Origin: DSNY01 sp040752195
GTDB lineage: Bacteria > Pseudomonadota > Gammaproteobacteria > Burkholderiales > Burkholderiaceae_F
Length of the DNA stretch: 64,000 bases
Direction: 5' to 3'
Assembly: GCA_040752195.1 (NCBI GenBank)
Contig: JBFMFC010000009.1
Span: 26,202 to 90,201, forward strand
The notes beneath the pieces were generated by a model. That model was not told the origin of the DNA. It was given only the letters and a program-made list of their open reading frames with translations, and searched no databases. The translations under genes were made by a program, and so were the position numbers. This document shows, one piece after another, positions 52,355 through 61,493 of this stretch. Numbering within the stretch: position 1 is the stretch's first letter; each line of letters begins with the position of its first letter.

Positions 52355-53599
52355 TCACCGATAGCTGCGCGTGTCTTCAATGACCTTGCCGTCGTTCGGC
52401 AGGGTTCCCGGAGCCACCAGTTCGACGGAGCCGCCGAGCTTGGTGATCGCGCGCAGGCTCTCGCCGACAGACGCGGCCAAGGCGTCGGACCGCTGACGGG
52501 CTTCCGCCATCAGCGTCATCGCGTCTGTTTCACCGGCACGCGCCACGACGAGCCGGATCCTGCCGAGTTCCGGATGGCGCCTGGCGATCTCCGCGATCTG
52601 CTCGGGCCGCACGAACATCCCCTTGACCTTCGTCGTCTGGTCGGCGCGGCCCAGCCAGCCTTTGATGCGGACATTCGTTCGCCCGCACGCGGAAGCGCCG
52701 GGCAGCACCGCCGTCAGATCGCCGAGCGCAAGCCGGATCCACGGATGGTGTTCATCGAAGGACGTGACGACGACCTCGCCGACCTCGCCCGGTGCGACCG
52801 GATCGCCGGTGCCGGGCCGCACGACTTCGAGCAGCACGTCCTCGTTGACGACCAGCCCGTCGCGCGCGGCGGTCTCGTAAGCGATCAGCCCGAGATCGGC
52901 GGTCGCGTACAACTGATACGCGTCGATGCCGCGCGCCTTGATTTCCGCCTGCAGGCTCGGCGGAAAGGCCGCGCCGGAAACGACCGCCTTGCGGATCGAC
53001 GACACGTCGCGCCCCGACGCCAGTGCCGCGTCGAGCAGGATCTTCAGGAAGTCCGGCGTGCCGGCATACCCTGAGGGTCGAAGCTGCCCGACGATGTCGA
53101 GCTGCTGTTCGGTGTTGCCGGGACCGGCCGGGATCACCGCGCAGCCGAGCGCGCGTGCGCCCGAGTCGAGGATGAAGCCGCCGGGCGTGAGGTGATAGGA
53201 AAACGTGTTCAGCACGATGTCGCCGCGGCGCAAGCCCGCGGCGAACAGCCCGCGCGCCGAGCGCCACGCGTCGTCGCGCCGGCCTTCCGGCTCGTAGATC
53301 GGCCCCGGCGAAGTGAACAGCCGGCCGAACGAACCCGGCGCGTCGGGCACGAGCTCGGCGAAAGGCGGCGCCTGCTTCTGCAGTCCGATCAGATCGCTCT
53401 TGCGCAGCACCGGCAGGCGCGCCAGCGCCGCGCGCGAGTCGATCGCGCGCGGGTCGATGTCGCCCAGATGGCGGCGCCAGCCCGGCGCGCGCAGCGCCGC
53501 GGCGACGAGCGCGGGCAGCCGTGCGGCGAGATCGCGCTCGCGCTCCTGCGGATCGCGCGCCTCCAGCGCGTCGAAGAACTCGGCCATATCAGCGGCCAT
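52355..53599 (-). CDS. Phenylacetate-CoA-ligase-like enzyme (PaaK family)
   Basis: A 414-aa adenylate-forming protein of the PaaK type: LPVLRKSDLIGLQ near the N-terminus, RLFTSPGPIYEPEG, YAGTPDFLKILLDAA and the C-terminal KGMFVRPEQIAEIARRHPELGRI. The usual Ser/Thr-Gly-rich ATP loop is short (FTSPGP), so activity needs proof. It starts one base after livF and is the last gene of the transport operon, which points to aromatic or fatty acid activation after uptake. Confidence 0.85.
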   Translation of the reverse strand: MAADMAEFFDALEARDPQERERDLAARLPALVAAALRAPGWRRHLGDIDPRAIDSRAALARLPVLRKSDLIGLQKQAPPFAELVPDAPGSFGRLFTSPGPIYEPEGRRDDAWRSARGLFAAGLRRGDIVLNTFSYHLTPGGFILDSGARALGCAVIPAGPGNTEQQLDIVGQLRPSGYAGTPDFLKILLDAALASGRDVSSIRKAVVSGAAFPPSLQAEIKARGIDAYQLYATADLGLIAYETAARDGLVVNEDVLLEVVRPGTGDPVAPGEVGEVVVTSFDEHHPWIRLALGDLTAVLPGASACGRTNVRIKGWLGRADQTTKVKGMFVRPEQIAEIARRHPELGRIRLVVARAGETDAMTLMAEARQRSDALAASVGESLRAITKLGGSVELVAPGTLPNDGKVIEDTRSYR

Positions 53600-53600
53600 G

Positions 53601-54407
53601 TCAGGCCAGCCAGCGCTTGCGGCGGCGGTAGAACTTGGCTTCGCGGAAGCTCTTGCGCCCCTCGCGCGAGATGCCGAGGTAGAACTCCTTGACGTCCTCG
53701 TTCTCGGCGAGATCCTTCGCCGCGCCGTCCATCACGACCCGCCCGTTTTCGAGGATGTAGCCGTAGTGCGCGTACTTCAGCGCGATGTTGGTGTTCTGCT
53801 CCGCGAGCAGGAACGACACCTTCTCGTTGACGTTGAGGTTGCGCACGATGCCGAAGATCTCGTCGACGACCTGCGGCGCCAGACCCATCGACGGCTCGTC
53901 GAGCAGGATCATGTGCGGCCGCGTCATCAGCGCGCGGCCGATTGCCGTCATCTGCTGCTCGCCGCCGGAGGTGTAGCCCGACAGGCTCGTGCGCCGCTGC
54001 TTAAGCCGTGGGAAGTACGCGTAGATCATCTCGAGGTCGCGCGCGATCTCGGCGCGCGGCGCGCCCCGGCTGTACGCGCCGGTCAGCAGGTTCTCCTCGA
54101 CCGTCAGGTGCGCGAAGCAGCGGCGCCCCTCCATCACCTGAACGACGCCGCGCTTGACCAGATCGTAGGCGGTCAGGTTGTGGATGCGCTCGCCGCGCAG
54201 CTCGATCGCGCCCTTCGTGACTTCGCCGCGCTCGCCCTTCAGCAGGTTCGAGATCGCGCGCAGCGTGGTGGTCTTGCCCGCGCCGTTGGCGCCGAGCAGC
54301 GCGACGATGCCGCCCTCGGGCACGGTCAGCGAAACGCCCTTGAGCACGAGGATCACGTGGTTGTAGATGACCTCGATGCCGTTGACGTTGAGCAGCGGTG
54401 CAGTCAC
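53601..54407 (-). CDS. livF: Branched-chain amino acid-type ABC transporter ATPase LivF
   Basis: A 268-aa ATPase with Walker A GANGAGKTT, signature SGYTSGGEQQMTAIGRAL (degenerate, TSGGE for LSGGQ), Walker B MILLDEPSMGLAP and the H-loop position carried by LLAEQN. The C-terminal extension (residues 240-268, FREAKFYRRRKRW) is longer than standard LivF. GTG 54407 has GAGGG 5 bases upstream. Two strong hairpins lie between it and livK. Together with the acyl-CoA ligases the system probably imports an aromatic or other carboxylate, not amino acids. Confidence 0.9.
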   Translation of the reverse strand: MTAPLLNVNGIEVIYNHVILVLKGVSLTVPEGGIVALLGANGAGKTTTLRAISNLLKGERGEVTKGAIELRGERIHNLTAYDLVKRGVVQVMEGRRCFAHLTVEENLLTGAYSRGAPRAEIARDLEMIYAYFPRLKQRRTSLSGYTSGGEQQMTAIGRALMTRPHMILLDEPSMGLAPQVVDEIFGIVRNLNVNEKVSFLLAEQNTNIALKYAHYGYILENGRVVMDGAAKDLAENEDVKEFYLGISREGRKSFREAKFYRRRKRWLA

Positions 54408-54430
54408 GTCGTCCCTCGACTTGGTTCGCG

Positions 54431-54466
54431 CTTTTGCGATGCGGCCGCACGGCCGCATCGCAAAAG
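54431..54466. repeat. Perfect 17-bp inverted repeat between livK and livF
   Basis: CTTTTGCGATGCGGCCG, two bases, then the exact reverse complement. It overlaps the T-run of the adjacent terminator-like hairpin (54461-54491), so in RNA the two structures could compete. A stem this long could also be an intergenic repeat element. Confidence 0.65.
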
Positions 54467-54491
54467 CCGCCCGCGCCGCAGGCGCGGGCGG
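54461..54491 (-). terminator. Terminator-like hairpin after livK
   Basis: Read on the minus strand: CCGCCCGCGCC-TGC-GGCGCGGGCGG followed by CTTTTG, an 11-bp GC stem and a short U-run 17 bases after livK. It may lower expression of livF and the PaaK-like gene relative to livK, a common arrangement for binding proteins. Confidence 0.65.
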
Positions 54492-54507
54492 TGCATGCTC
54501 TGCCCGC

Positions 54508-55893
54508 TCAGCCGCCGCCCAGTTCCTTGGCGCAGTCGCGACGCGCGAGCTTCTTCTCGGCCAGGTACGCAGCCGCGGAGCGCTGGATCATCGGACGGAT
54601 GATCTGCTGGTCGGCTTCGTACCAGTCGGACGAGAAGTTCCACTTCGCGCCGTCCCACGTGTGAATGCGCGCGTAGTGCGCGCCCGCATGATCGCGGCAG
54701 CTCGTCGAGATCGGCCGCATCACGCCGGCGAAACCCAACGCGTCGAGCCGCTTCTGGTCGAGCGCCAGGTTCTCCAGCCCCCAGCGCACCTGCTCGCCGG
54801 TCAGCGGCTTCTTGCCGTAGCGCTCCTGCGCGCGCCGCACGGCCTCGACGCTCAGCATCGCGCTGATCATCCCGCGGTTGTAGAGCACGGTGCCGACCTC
54901 CTCGCGCGGACCGGTACCCTGCCCCTTGCCGTGGACGAACTTCAGGATGTCCTCATGCACCTTGGTACGTCCTGCGCTGTGCTGCAGCGCCAGCCCGTTG
55001 TAACCCTTCGCATCGGCACCGACCGGCACCACGTCGGGTTCGGCCGCCGCCCACCACACGCCGTACATCTTGTCGCGCGGATAACCGGTGGCGACCGCCT
55101 CCTTGATCGCGGTCGAGTTCATGACGCCCCAGCCCCACAGGAACACGTAGTCCGGACGCTGCTGGCGGATCTGCAGCCAGGTCGCTTTCTGCTCGACACC
55201 CGGATGCGTGACCGGCAGCAGCAGCAGCTCATAGCCATGCATCTTGGCGCGTTCCTGCAGCAGCGCGATCGGCTCCTTGCCGTACGGCGAGTCGTGGTAG
55301 ACGAGCGCGATCTTCTTGCCCTTGAGCTTGTCGAGTCCGCCGTTCAACTTGCCGACGTGCTGCACCAGGATGTCGGCGGCGTCCCAGTACGTGCCCATCA
55401 GCGGGAAGTTGTACGGGAAGGCCTCGCCCTCGACCGAATCGGCGCGACCGTAGCCCGCAGTGATCAGCGGGATCTTGTCGACCGCGGTCTTGTCGGTCAG
55501 CGCGAAGGTCACCCCGGTGGACAGCGGGTGCACGAGCGTGGCGCCGGTCGGCCCCTTGCCCTTGAGACGTTCGTAGCACTCCACACCGCGATCGGTCGCG
55601 TAGCCGAAGTCGCACTCCTCGAACGTGATCTTGACGCCGTTGATGCCGCCGTCGCGCGCGTTGACGAGTTTGAGGTAGTCGGCAAAGCCGTTGGCGAACG
55701 GAACGCCGTTCGGCGCGTAGGCACCGGTGCGGTAGACGAGCGCCGGGAAAAACTGCTCGCCGCCGCCTGCGGCCGCCTTCGCAGGCGCCTTGGCCGGGGC
55801 CTTGCCCTTGTCCTGCGCGAGCGCGGTGCCGCTGCTCAGTGCAGCAACGACGCCCACCGCGGTCGCGATGGCCTTCAATGTCGCGAGTCTCAT
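54508..55893 (-). CDS. ABC transporter substrate-binding protein (LivK type)
   Basis: A 461-aa periplasmic binding protein with signal peptide (to ALAQ, about residue 27) and a Lys/Ala-rich linker. The two-lobed LivK-type fold is recognisable from GFADYLKLVNARDGGINGVKI, ERLKGKGPTGATLVHPLSTG, KKIALVYHDSPYGKEPIALL and QQRPDYVFLWGWG. It is longer than E. coli LivK. The ligand is probably a carboxylic or aromatic acid, given the two ligases in the operon. Confidence 0.92.
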   Translation of the reverse strand: MRLATLKAIATAVGVVAALSSGTALAQDKGKAPAKAPAKAAAGGGEQFFPALVYRTGAYAPNGVPFANGFADYLKLVNARDGGINGVKITFEECDFGYATDRGVECYERLKGKGPTGATLVHPLSTGVTFALTDKTAVDKIPLITAGYGRADSVEGEAFPYNFPLMGTYWDAADILVQHVGKLNGGLDKLKGKKIALVYHDSPYGKEPIALLQERAKMHGYELLLLPVTHPGVEQKATWLQIRQQRPDYVFLWGWGVMNSTAIKEAVATGYPRDKMYGVWWAAAEPDVVPVGADAKGYNGLALQHSAGRTKVHEDILKFVHGKGQGTGPREEVGTVLYNRGMISAMLSVEAVRRAQERYGKKPLTGEQVRWGLENLALDQKRLDALGFAGVMRPISTSCRDHAGAHYARIHTWDGAKWNFSSDWYEADQQIIRPMIQRSAAAYLAEKKLARRDCAKELGGG

Positions 55894-55951
55894 GTTGCCT
55901 GTCTCCTTTCGTTGGTCGTTGCTTGGGACAAACCGCCCGAGCGCCGGGGAA

Positions 55952-57016
55952 TCAATGCGGGAACGGCCACAGCCGCAGCTTCTCCTTGCCGATCGCCCAC
56001 AGCCGCGCCAGCCCGTGCGGCTCGGCGATCAGGAAAAACACGATCAGTGCACCGAAGATCATGAACTCGAGGTGCGAGATCATCGCGGTCGACAGCGGGA
56101 TGCCGAACCAGATCGGGATCTGGTTCAGCAGCAGGGGCAGCACGACGATGAAGAACGCCCCGAAGTAGCTGCCGAGGATCGAACCCATGCCGCCGATGAT
56201 GATCATGAACAGCAGGTTGAAGCTCAGATTGATGTTGAACGCCAGCGGCTCCCAGGCGCCGAGGTGGACGAAGCCCCAGAGCGCGCCGGCCACGCCGGCG
56301 AAGAACGCGCTGACCGCGAACGCGGTGAGCTTCGCGTGCATCGGCCGGATGCCGATCACGCTGGCGGCCACATCCATGTCGCGGATCGCCATCCACGAGC
56401 GGCCGATGTGCGACCGCACGAGATTCTTGGCGACCAACGTGACGACGACCAGCACGCCCAGCACGAACCAGTACTTCTCGACCGGCTGATCGATCACCCA
56501 GCCGAACAGCGTCACGTCGGCCGGCGAAACCGACCCCGACGGCGAATAGTTGGTGAACCACTTGACGCGCGCGAACATCCAGTCGATGAAAAACTGCGCG
56601 GCCAGCGTCGCGACCGCCAGATAAAGGCCCTTGATGCGCAGGCTCGGCACGCCGAAAACGACGCCGACCGCCGCGGCGACGAGTCCGGCGAGCACCAGCA
56701 CGACCAGGAAGTTCAGCGCCGGCGCGCGGATCGCGATGTTGTACGCCGCGTACGCGCCGACCGCCATGAAGGCGGCGTGACCGAGCGAGATCTGCCCGCA
56801 GTAACCGACGAGGACATTGAGCCCGATCGCCGCGATCGTGAGGATCAGAAACGGGATGACCAGCGCGCGGAAGATGTAGTCGCTCGCGACGAGCGGCACG
56901 ACCAGAAACGCAAGCGCGACCAGCCCCCACACGAAAAAACGGTCCTGCGCGATCGGCAGCAACTGCTGATCCGCCCTGTAGCTCGTCTTGAACTGGCCGT
57001 TCTCGCGGTAGAGCAT
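55952..57016 (-). CDS. livM: ABC transporter permease LivM
   Basis: A 354-aa permease with about ten hydrophobic segments. NVLVGYCGQISLGHAAFMAVGAY is the LivM signature near the N-terminal helices and LKGLYLAVATLA-like RIKGLYLAVATLAAQF follows; FMIIIGGMGSILGSYFGAFF is the EAA-like loop. It is separated from livH by a 193-base repeat-rich gap. GC-rich like its neighbours. Confidence 0.92.
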   Translation of the reverse strand: MLYRENGQFKTSYRADQQLLPIAQDRFFVWGLVALAFLVVPLVASDYIFRALVIPFLILTIAAIGLNVLVGYCGQISLGHAAFMAVGAYAAYNIAIRAPALNFLVVLVLAGLVAAAVGVVFGVPSLRIKGLYLAVATLAAQFFIDWMFARVKWFTNYSPSGSVSPADVTLFGWVIDQPVEKYWFVLGVLVVVTLVAKNLVRSHIGRSWMAIRDMDVAASVIGIRPMHAKLTAFAVSAFFAGVAGALWGFVHLGAWEPLAFNINLSFNLLFMIIIGGMGSILGSYFGAFFIVVLPLLLNQIPIWFGIPLSTAMISHLEFMIFGALIVFFLIAEPHGLARLWAIGKEKLRLWPFPH

Positions 57017-57047
57017 CGCTGTCAGATCGATCGATGGGCTTCTGTTT

Positions 57048-57163
57048 CCGGCCGCGCGCTTCGCTCGCTTGACTTGCTTCGCAAGTCAGCCTCCAACCAA
57101 AACACATTGATCGCTAGACGCGATCAATGTGTTTTTGGCTCCGGCCGCGCGCTTCGCTCGCTT
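57048..57163. repeat. Direct repeat pair CCGGCCGCGCGCTTCGCTCG
   Basis: The 23-base sequence starting with these bases occurs at 57048-57070 and 57141-57163, 93 bases apart. Each copy is followed downstream by a long hairpin (57099-57135 and 57195-57231), so the unit is a tandem duplication of about 93 bases between livM and livH. Confidence 0.7.
57099..57135. repeat. Hairpin 1 between livM and livH (copy of the livH 3' end)
   Basis: AAAACACATTGATCGC-TAGAC-GCGATCAATGTGTTTT, a perfect 16-bp stem. On the minus strand it reads KHIDRV-stop, the same six residues that end LivH, so it looks like a duplicated and partly diverged livH 3' end. The stem stays perfect although the bases changed, meaning compensatory changes on both arms. 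Confidence 0.7.
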
Positions 57164-57194
57164 AACGTTCGCTTCGCTCACATTAGCCTCGCCG

Positions 57195-57231
57195 AAAGCA
57201 TATTGATCGCTACACGCGATCAATATGCTTT
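57195..57231 (-). terminator. Hairpin 2 overlapping the livH stop codon
   Basis: AAAGCATATTGATCGC-TACAC-GCGATCAATATGCTTT, a perfect 16-bp stem that includes the LivH stop codon (57210-57212). On the minus strand it ends in TGCTTT. It could act as an attenuator, as an mRNA-stabilising structure or as a mobile repeat inserted at the gene end. Confidence 0.6.
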
Positions 57232-58256
57232 TCTCCGAAAAGGCCCTCGGGCCGCACCAGCAGGAACGCGAGCGCGAGCACGTAGGCGAACCAGTTCTCG
57301 ATGCCGCCGCCGGCCAGGTCGAAGGCCTTGACGAGCACCGGCCCGAGGAAGACTTCGGCGAACTTCTCGCCGACGCCGATGATCAGCCCGCCCAGGATCG
57401 CTCCCGGCACCGACGTCAGTCCGCCCAGGATCACCACCGGCAGCGCCTTCAGCGCCACCAGCGACAGCGAGAACTGCACGCCGAGCTTCGACCCCCAGAT
57501 CATTCCGGCCACCAGCGCGACGGCACCGGCCACCGCCCAGACGATCACCCAGATCGTGTTCAGCGGGATGCCGATCGACTGCGCGGCCTGGTGATCGTCG
57601 GCCACCGCGCGCAGCGCGCGCCCGGTGGCGGTTCTCTGGAAGAACAGCGCCAGCACGATCACCAGCAGCGCAGCGACCAGTGCAAAGACGAGGTCCTCCT
57701 GGTTGATCAGGATGCCGCCCTGGAACGCCCCGTCGAGAATCAGCGTCGGCGCCTTCGGCAGGCCGAGGTTGATCTCGTAGATGTCGCTGCCCCAGATCGT
57801 CTGGCCCACACCGTCGATGAAGTACGTGATGCCCAGCGTGGCCATCAGCAGCGCGACGGCCTCCTGATTGACCAGGTGGCGCAGCACCAGCCGCTCGACC
57901 AGCCACGCGAAGCCGACCATCAGCGCGAGCGCGATCGCGAAGGCGATCGCGTTGCCGAGCAGGCGGCTTTCGATGCCCAGCAGCGGCGGGACCCACTCCG
58001 CGAGCCGCGCCATCGCCAGCGCGGCGAACAGCACCATCGCGCCCTGCGCGAAATTGAACACGCCGGAGGCCTTGAAGATCAGCACGAAGCCGAGCGCGAC
58101 GAGCGAGTAGAGCACGCCCGACATCAGCCCGCCGAGCAGCACCTCGACGTAGAAACCCGGCGCGCTCATGCCGAGCGCGAGCGGCGCGGCCATGCCGATC
58201 AGGATCGCCGCGATCAGCGTGACGACGGGCCAGTTGCGTGCGAGGTCGAGCTTCAT
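57210..58256 (-). CDS. livH: ABC transporter permease LivH
   Basis: A 348-aa permease, about eight to nine helices. GLMSGVLYSLVALGFVLIFKASGVFNFAQGAMV is the LivH signature; VALKALPVVILGGLTSVPGAILGGLIIG holds the conserved ATPase-contact loop; the end RPEGLFGEKHIDRV is typical. Its stop lies within a perfect hairpin (57195-57231). Starts 9 bases after livG. Confidence 0.92.
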   Translation of the reverse strand: MKLDLARNWPVVTLIAAILIGMAAPLALGMSAPGFYVEVLLGGLMSGVLYSLVALGFVLIFKASGVFNFAQGAMVLFAALAMARLAEWVPPLLGIESRLLGNAIAFAIALALMVGFAWLVERLVLRHLVNQEAVALLMATLGITYFIDGVGQTIWGSDIYEINLGLPKAPTLILDGAFQGGILINQEDLVFALVAALLVIVLALFFQRTATGRALRAVADDHQAAQSIGIPLNTIWVIVWAVAGAVALVAGMIWGSKLGVQFSLSLVALKALPVVILGGLTSVPGAILGGLIIGVGEKFAEVFLGPVLVKAFDLAGGGIENWFAYVLALAFLLVRPEGLFGEKHIDRV

Positions 58257-58265
58257 CGTCTGCCG

Positions 58266-59066
58266 TCAGTGCGCCACGCCGAGGTAGGCGTCGATCACGT
58301 CCTGATTGTTGCGCACCTCGTCGGGTGTGCCGTCGCCGATCTTGCGGCCGTAGTCGAGCACGACCACGCGGTCGGAAATGTCCATCACCACGCCCATGTC
58401 GTGCTCGATCAGCACGATCGTCGTGCCGAATTCGTCGTTGACGTCGAGGATGAACCGGCACATGTCCTCTTTTTCCTCGAGGTTCATGCCGGCCATCGGC
58501 TCGTCGAGCAGCAGCATGCGTGGCTCCATCGCAAGCGCGCGTCCGAGGTCGACCCGCTTCTGCAGGCCGTACGGCAGACGCCCGACCGGTGTCTTGCGCC
58601 AGGCCTGGATCTCGAGGAAGTCGATGATGTGCTCGACGAACTCGCGGTGCCGCAGTTCCTCTGCCAGCGCCGGGCCGACGCGCACGGCCTGCAGCAGGAG
58701 ATTGGTGCGCATCTTCAGGTTGCGCCCGGTCATGATGTTGTCCAGCACGCTCATGCCCTTGAACAGCGCGAGCGACTGGAACGTGCGCGCGATCCCCATC
58801 TCGGCGGCGCGGCGCGGGTTCATCTTCTCGAACGCGCGCATCTCGCCGTCGGCGGTGCGGAAGGCGATGCGGCCGTGCTGCGGCGTGTAGACGCCGTTGA
58901 TGACGTTGAGCATCGAACTCTTGCCGGCGCCGTTCGGACCGATGATCGCGCGCACCTCGTGCTCGCGGACGTCGAACGAGACGTCCGTGAGCGCCTTGAC
59001 GCCGCCGAAGGCGAGCGAGATGTCCTCGACCTTGAGCAGCACGTCGCCGATGTGTCGGTTCGCCAT
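58266..59066 (-). CDS. livG: ABC transporter ATPase LivG
   Basis: A 266-aa ATPase with Walker A GPNGAGKSS, signature-region LPYGLQKRVDLGRALA (LPYGLQ for LSGGQ, usual in LivG), Walker B MLLLDEPMAGMN and H-loop IVLIEHDMGVV. FGGVKAL near the start and ARTFQSLALFKGMSVLDNI are LivG blocks. GAGG lies 3-4 bases before the ATG. Confidence 0.93.
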   Translation of the reverse strand: MANRHIGDVLLKVEDISLAFGGVKALTDVSFDVREHEVRAIIGPNGAGKSSMLNVINGVYTPQHGRIAFRTADGEMRAFEKMNPRRAAEMGIARTFQSLALFKGMSVLDNIMTGRNLKMRTNLLLQAVRVGPALAEELRHREFVEHIIDFLEIQAWRKTPVGRLPYGLQKRVDLGRALAMEPRMLLLDEPMAGMNLEEKEDMCRFILDVNDEFGTTIVLIEHDMGVVMDISDRVVVLDYGRKIGDGTPDEVRNNQDVIDAYLGVAH

Positions 59067-59082
59067 GGCCTCGGGTCCGATC

Positions 59083-59325
59083 TCACTTCGGCGGCGCGCC
59101 GGGCGGCGGCTCGTCCTTCATGCGCCACGCGGCGTTCGCCGCCGGAACGATCGGCCGCTGCGGCTTGTTCGCGCCGGCGATCCACTGGCCGAGCAGGGCG
59201 ACGGCGGTGAGCACCATCGCCAGCCCGGCGAGCGCCAACAGCGACGCGCCGCCCGCGAGTCCGTACGCCGCCAGCGGAACGCCCGCGATCAGACACAGCA
59301 CGGCGGCCCAGTTCTTTGCGGTCAC
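59083..59325 (-). CDS. Small two-helix membrane protein in the transport operon
   Basis: An 80-aa protein with two hydrophobic segments (about residues 7-25 and 28-48) and a Pro-rich C-terminus ending DEPPPGAPPK. No family recognised. It is 16 bases before livG and 27 bases after the acyl-CoA synthetase gene, so it is in the operon and may be a small accessory subunit. Confidence 0.6.
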   Translation of the reverse strand: MTAKNWAAVLCLIAGVPLAAYGLAGGASLLALAGLAMVLTAVALLGQWIAGANKPQRPIVPAANAAWRMKDEPPPGAPPK

Positions 59326-59352
59326 GATGTGCGCCTCGCTCGCGGCTGGTCG

Positions 59353-61308
59353 TCAGGCGGCACGCGCTATCGGCGCGAACCTGCGGGCGTTGCGGATCTT
59401 CAATGTCGCGCTGATCGTTCCCGTGCGCCCGTCCTCGAACTTGACCTGGGTCTCGACGTACTGCTCGGCCTTGTCCGAGTACAACGCGTCGACCAGCACC
59501 GCGTACTTGTCCTGGATGAAGCGGCGCCGCACCTTGCGCGTGCGGGTCAGCTCGTCGTCGTCCGGGTCGAGCTCCTTGTGCAGCACCAGGAAGCGGTGGA
59601 TCTGCGAGTTGGCGAGCTTGGCGTCGGCGGCGAGATCGGCATTGACCTTCTCGACGCACTCCGCGACGAGGTCGAGCACCTCGGGCTTGCCCGCCAGATC
59701 GATGTAACCCGCGTACGGCAGCCCGCGCCGCTCGGCCCAGTTGCCGACCGCCTCGTAGTCGATGTTGATGAACGCGGTGGCGTAGTCGCGGCCGTGGCCG
59801 AATGCGACGGCCTCCTTGATGAACGGGAAGAACTTCAGCTTGTTCTCGATGTATTTCGGCGCGAACAGCGTGCCGTCGTTCAGCCGCCCGACGTCGTTGG
59901 CGCGGTCGATGATCTTCAGGTGGCCGTCGCTGTCGAGGTAGCCGGCATCGCCGGTGTGGTACCAGCCATCGGCGTCCTTGACCTCGGCGGTGGCCTGCGG
60001 GTTGTTGTAGTACTCCTTCAGCAGCCCCGGGCTCTTCAGCAGGATCTCGCCGTTGTCCTTGATTTTCACCTCGACGCCGGGCACCGGCGGGCCGACGGTG
60101 TCCGGTTTGACCTGGCCGTTCGGCTGCACGCACACGAACACCGACGTCTCGGTCGAACCGTACAACTGCTTCAGGTTGATGCCGATCGAGCGGTAGAAGG
60201 TGAAAAGATCCGGCCCGATCGCCTCGCCCGCGGTGTACGCGACCTTGACGCGGCTCATCCCGAGCACGTTGCGCAGCGGCCCGTAGACGAGCACGTCGCC
60301 GATCCAGTACAGCAGCCGGTCGCCGAGCGAGACCGGCTTGCGGTCGAGGATCCGGCCGCCGACGCGGCGCGCGACGTCCATGAAGTAGTGGAACATCCGG
60401 CGCTTGAGCCGGCCGGCGTCCTCCATGCGGATCATCACCTGCGTCAGCAGGCCCTCGAACACGCGCGGCGGCGCAAAGTAGTACGTCGGCCCGATCTCGC
60501 GCATGTCGTTGGTCACGGTCGCCGGCGACTCCGGGCAGTTGACCGTGTAGCCGGTCACCAGCGCCTGCGCGTACGAGAAGATGTTCTGACCGATCCACGC
60601 CAGCGGCAGGTAGGCGAGCACGTCCTCGTCGGGCGTGAGCCCCTCCATCTCGGCGGACACGCGCGCGCGGTCGATCAGCGCGCGATGCGTCTGCACCACG
60701 CCCTTCGGCTTGCCGGTCGTGCCCGACGTGTAAAACAGCGCCGCGGTGTCGTCGGGCGAGCCCTTTTCGATCTCCTCGTCGACGAACTTCGGCTGCACCG
60801 ACAGCAGCGCTTCGCCGAGCCGGATCAGCTCCTCGTACGGCAGCAGCCCGGGGTGCGTGTAGTGGCGCAGCCCGCGCGGGTCGTCGTAGTAGATGTGCGC
60901 AAGCAGCGGGTGCTGCTCGCGCACCTCGAGCATCTTGTCGACCTGTTCCTGGTCCTCGACGATCGCGTACGCGATCTCGGCGTTGTGGAACACGTAGACC
61001 ATTTCGGCGGCAATCGCGTCCTGGTACAGCGGCACCGGTACGCCGCCCAGGCACTGCACGGCCATCATCGCGAAGTACAGCCGCGGCCGGTTCTCGCCGA
61101 CGATCGCGAGGTGATCGCCGCGCTTGAAGCCCTGCACGTGCAGACCTGCGGCGAGCTTGCGGACCTCGTCCGCGACCTGCGCCCAGGTCCACGTCTGCCA
61201 GATGCCGAGATCCTTTTCGCGGATCGCCGGATGTTTGGCGCGCCGATGCGCGTGATACAGCAGCAGGCGCGGAAAGGTCTCGGGCATCGAAGCGGGGGCC
61301 GATGCCAT
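59353..61308 (-). CDS. Long-chain-type acyl-CoA synthetase (AMP-binding)
   Basis: A 651-aa ANL-superfamily enzyme. The P-loop is ALFYTSGTTGKPKGV; YGSTETSVF, DGWYHTGDAGYLD and KIIDRANDVGRLNDG are the A5, A7 and A8-like motifs. It activates a carboxylic acid as acyl-AMP and then as acyl-CoA. The size and AWIGQNIFSYAQAL region fit the FadD15-like long-chain group. AGGAG precedes the ATG. It is first gene of the operon with the Liv-type transporter, so it likely activates the imported acid. Confidence 0.9.
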   Translation of the reverse strand: MASAPASMPETFPRLLLYHAHRRAKHPAIREKDLGIWQTWTWAQVADEVRKLAAGLHVQGFKRGDHLAIVGENRPRLYFAMMAVQCLGGVPVPLYQDAIAAEMVYVFHNAEIAYAIVEDQEQVDKMLEVREQHPLLAHIYYDDPRGLRHYTHPGLLPYEELIRLGEALLSVQPKFVDEEIEKGSPDDTAALFYTSGTTGKPKGVVQTHRALIDRARVSAEMEGLTPDEDVLAYLPLAWIGQNIFSYAQALVTGYTVNCPESPATVTNDMREIGPTYYFAPPRVFEGLLTQVMIRMEDAGRLKRRMFHYFMDVARRVGGRILDRKPVSLGDRLLYWIGDVLVYGPLRNVLGMSRVKVAYTAGEAIGPDLFTFYRSIGINLKQLYGSTETSVFVCVQPNGQVKPDTVGPPVPGVEVKIKDNGEILLKSPGLLKEYYNNPQATAEVKDADGWYHTGDAGYLDSDGHLKIIDRANDVGRLNDGTLFAPKYIENKLKFFPFIKEAVAFGHGRDYATAFINIDYEAVGNWAERRGLPYAGYIDLAGKPEVLDLVAECVEKVNADLAADAKLANSQIHRFLVLHKELDPDDDELTRTRKVRRRFIQDKYAVLVDALYSDKAEQYVETQVKFEDGRTGTISATLKIRNARRFAPIARAA

Positions 61309-61493
61309 GGCCGTGTCTCCTTGAGTGCGTCGCCGGGTGCGGCATCACAGCGCCGCCCCGCCGACTTTCTGCCCGGCAAAATCTACACCATGCGTGCTTG
61401 CGGAGCGCATGGGGCGCGACCCTGACGAGCGCTGGGCGAGCAAGGTAGCGGCCGCCGCGGCACCGCGCTGTCATCTGGGCGACAATCGCCGCC

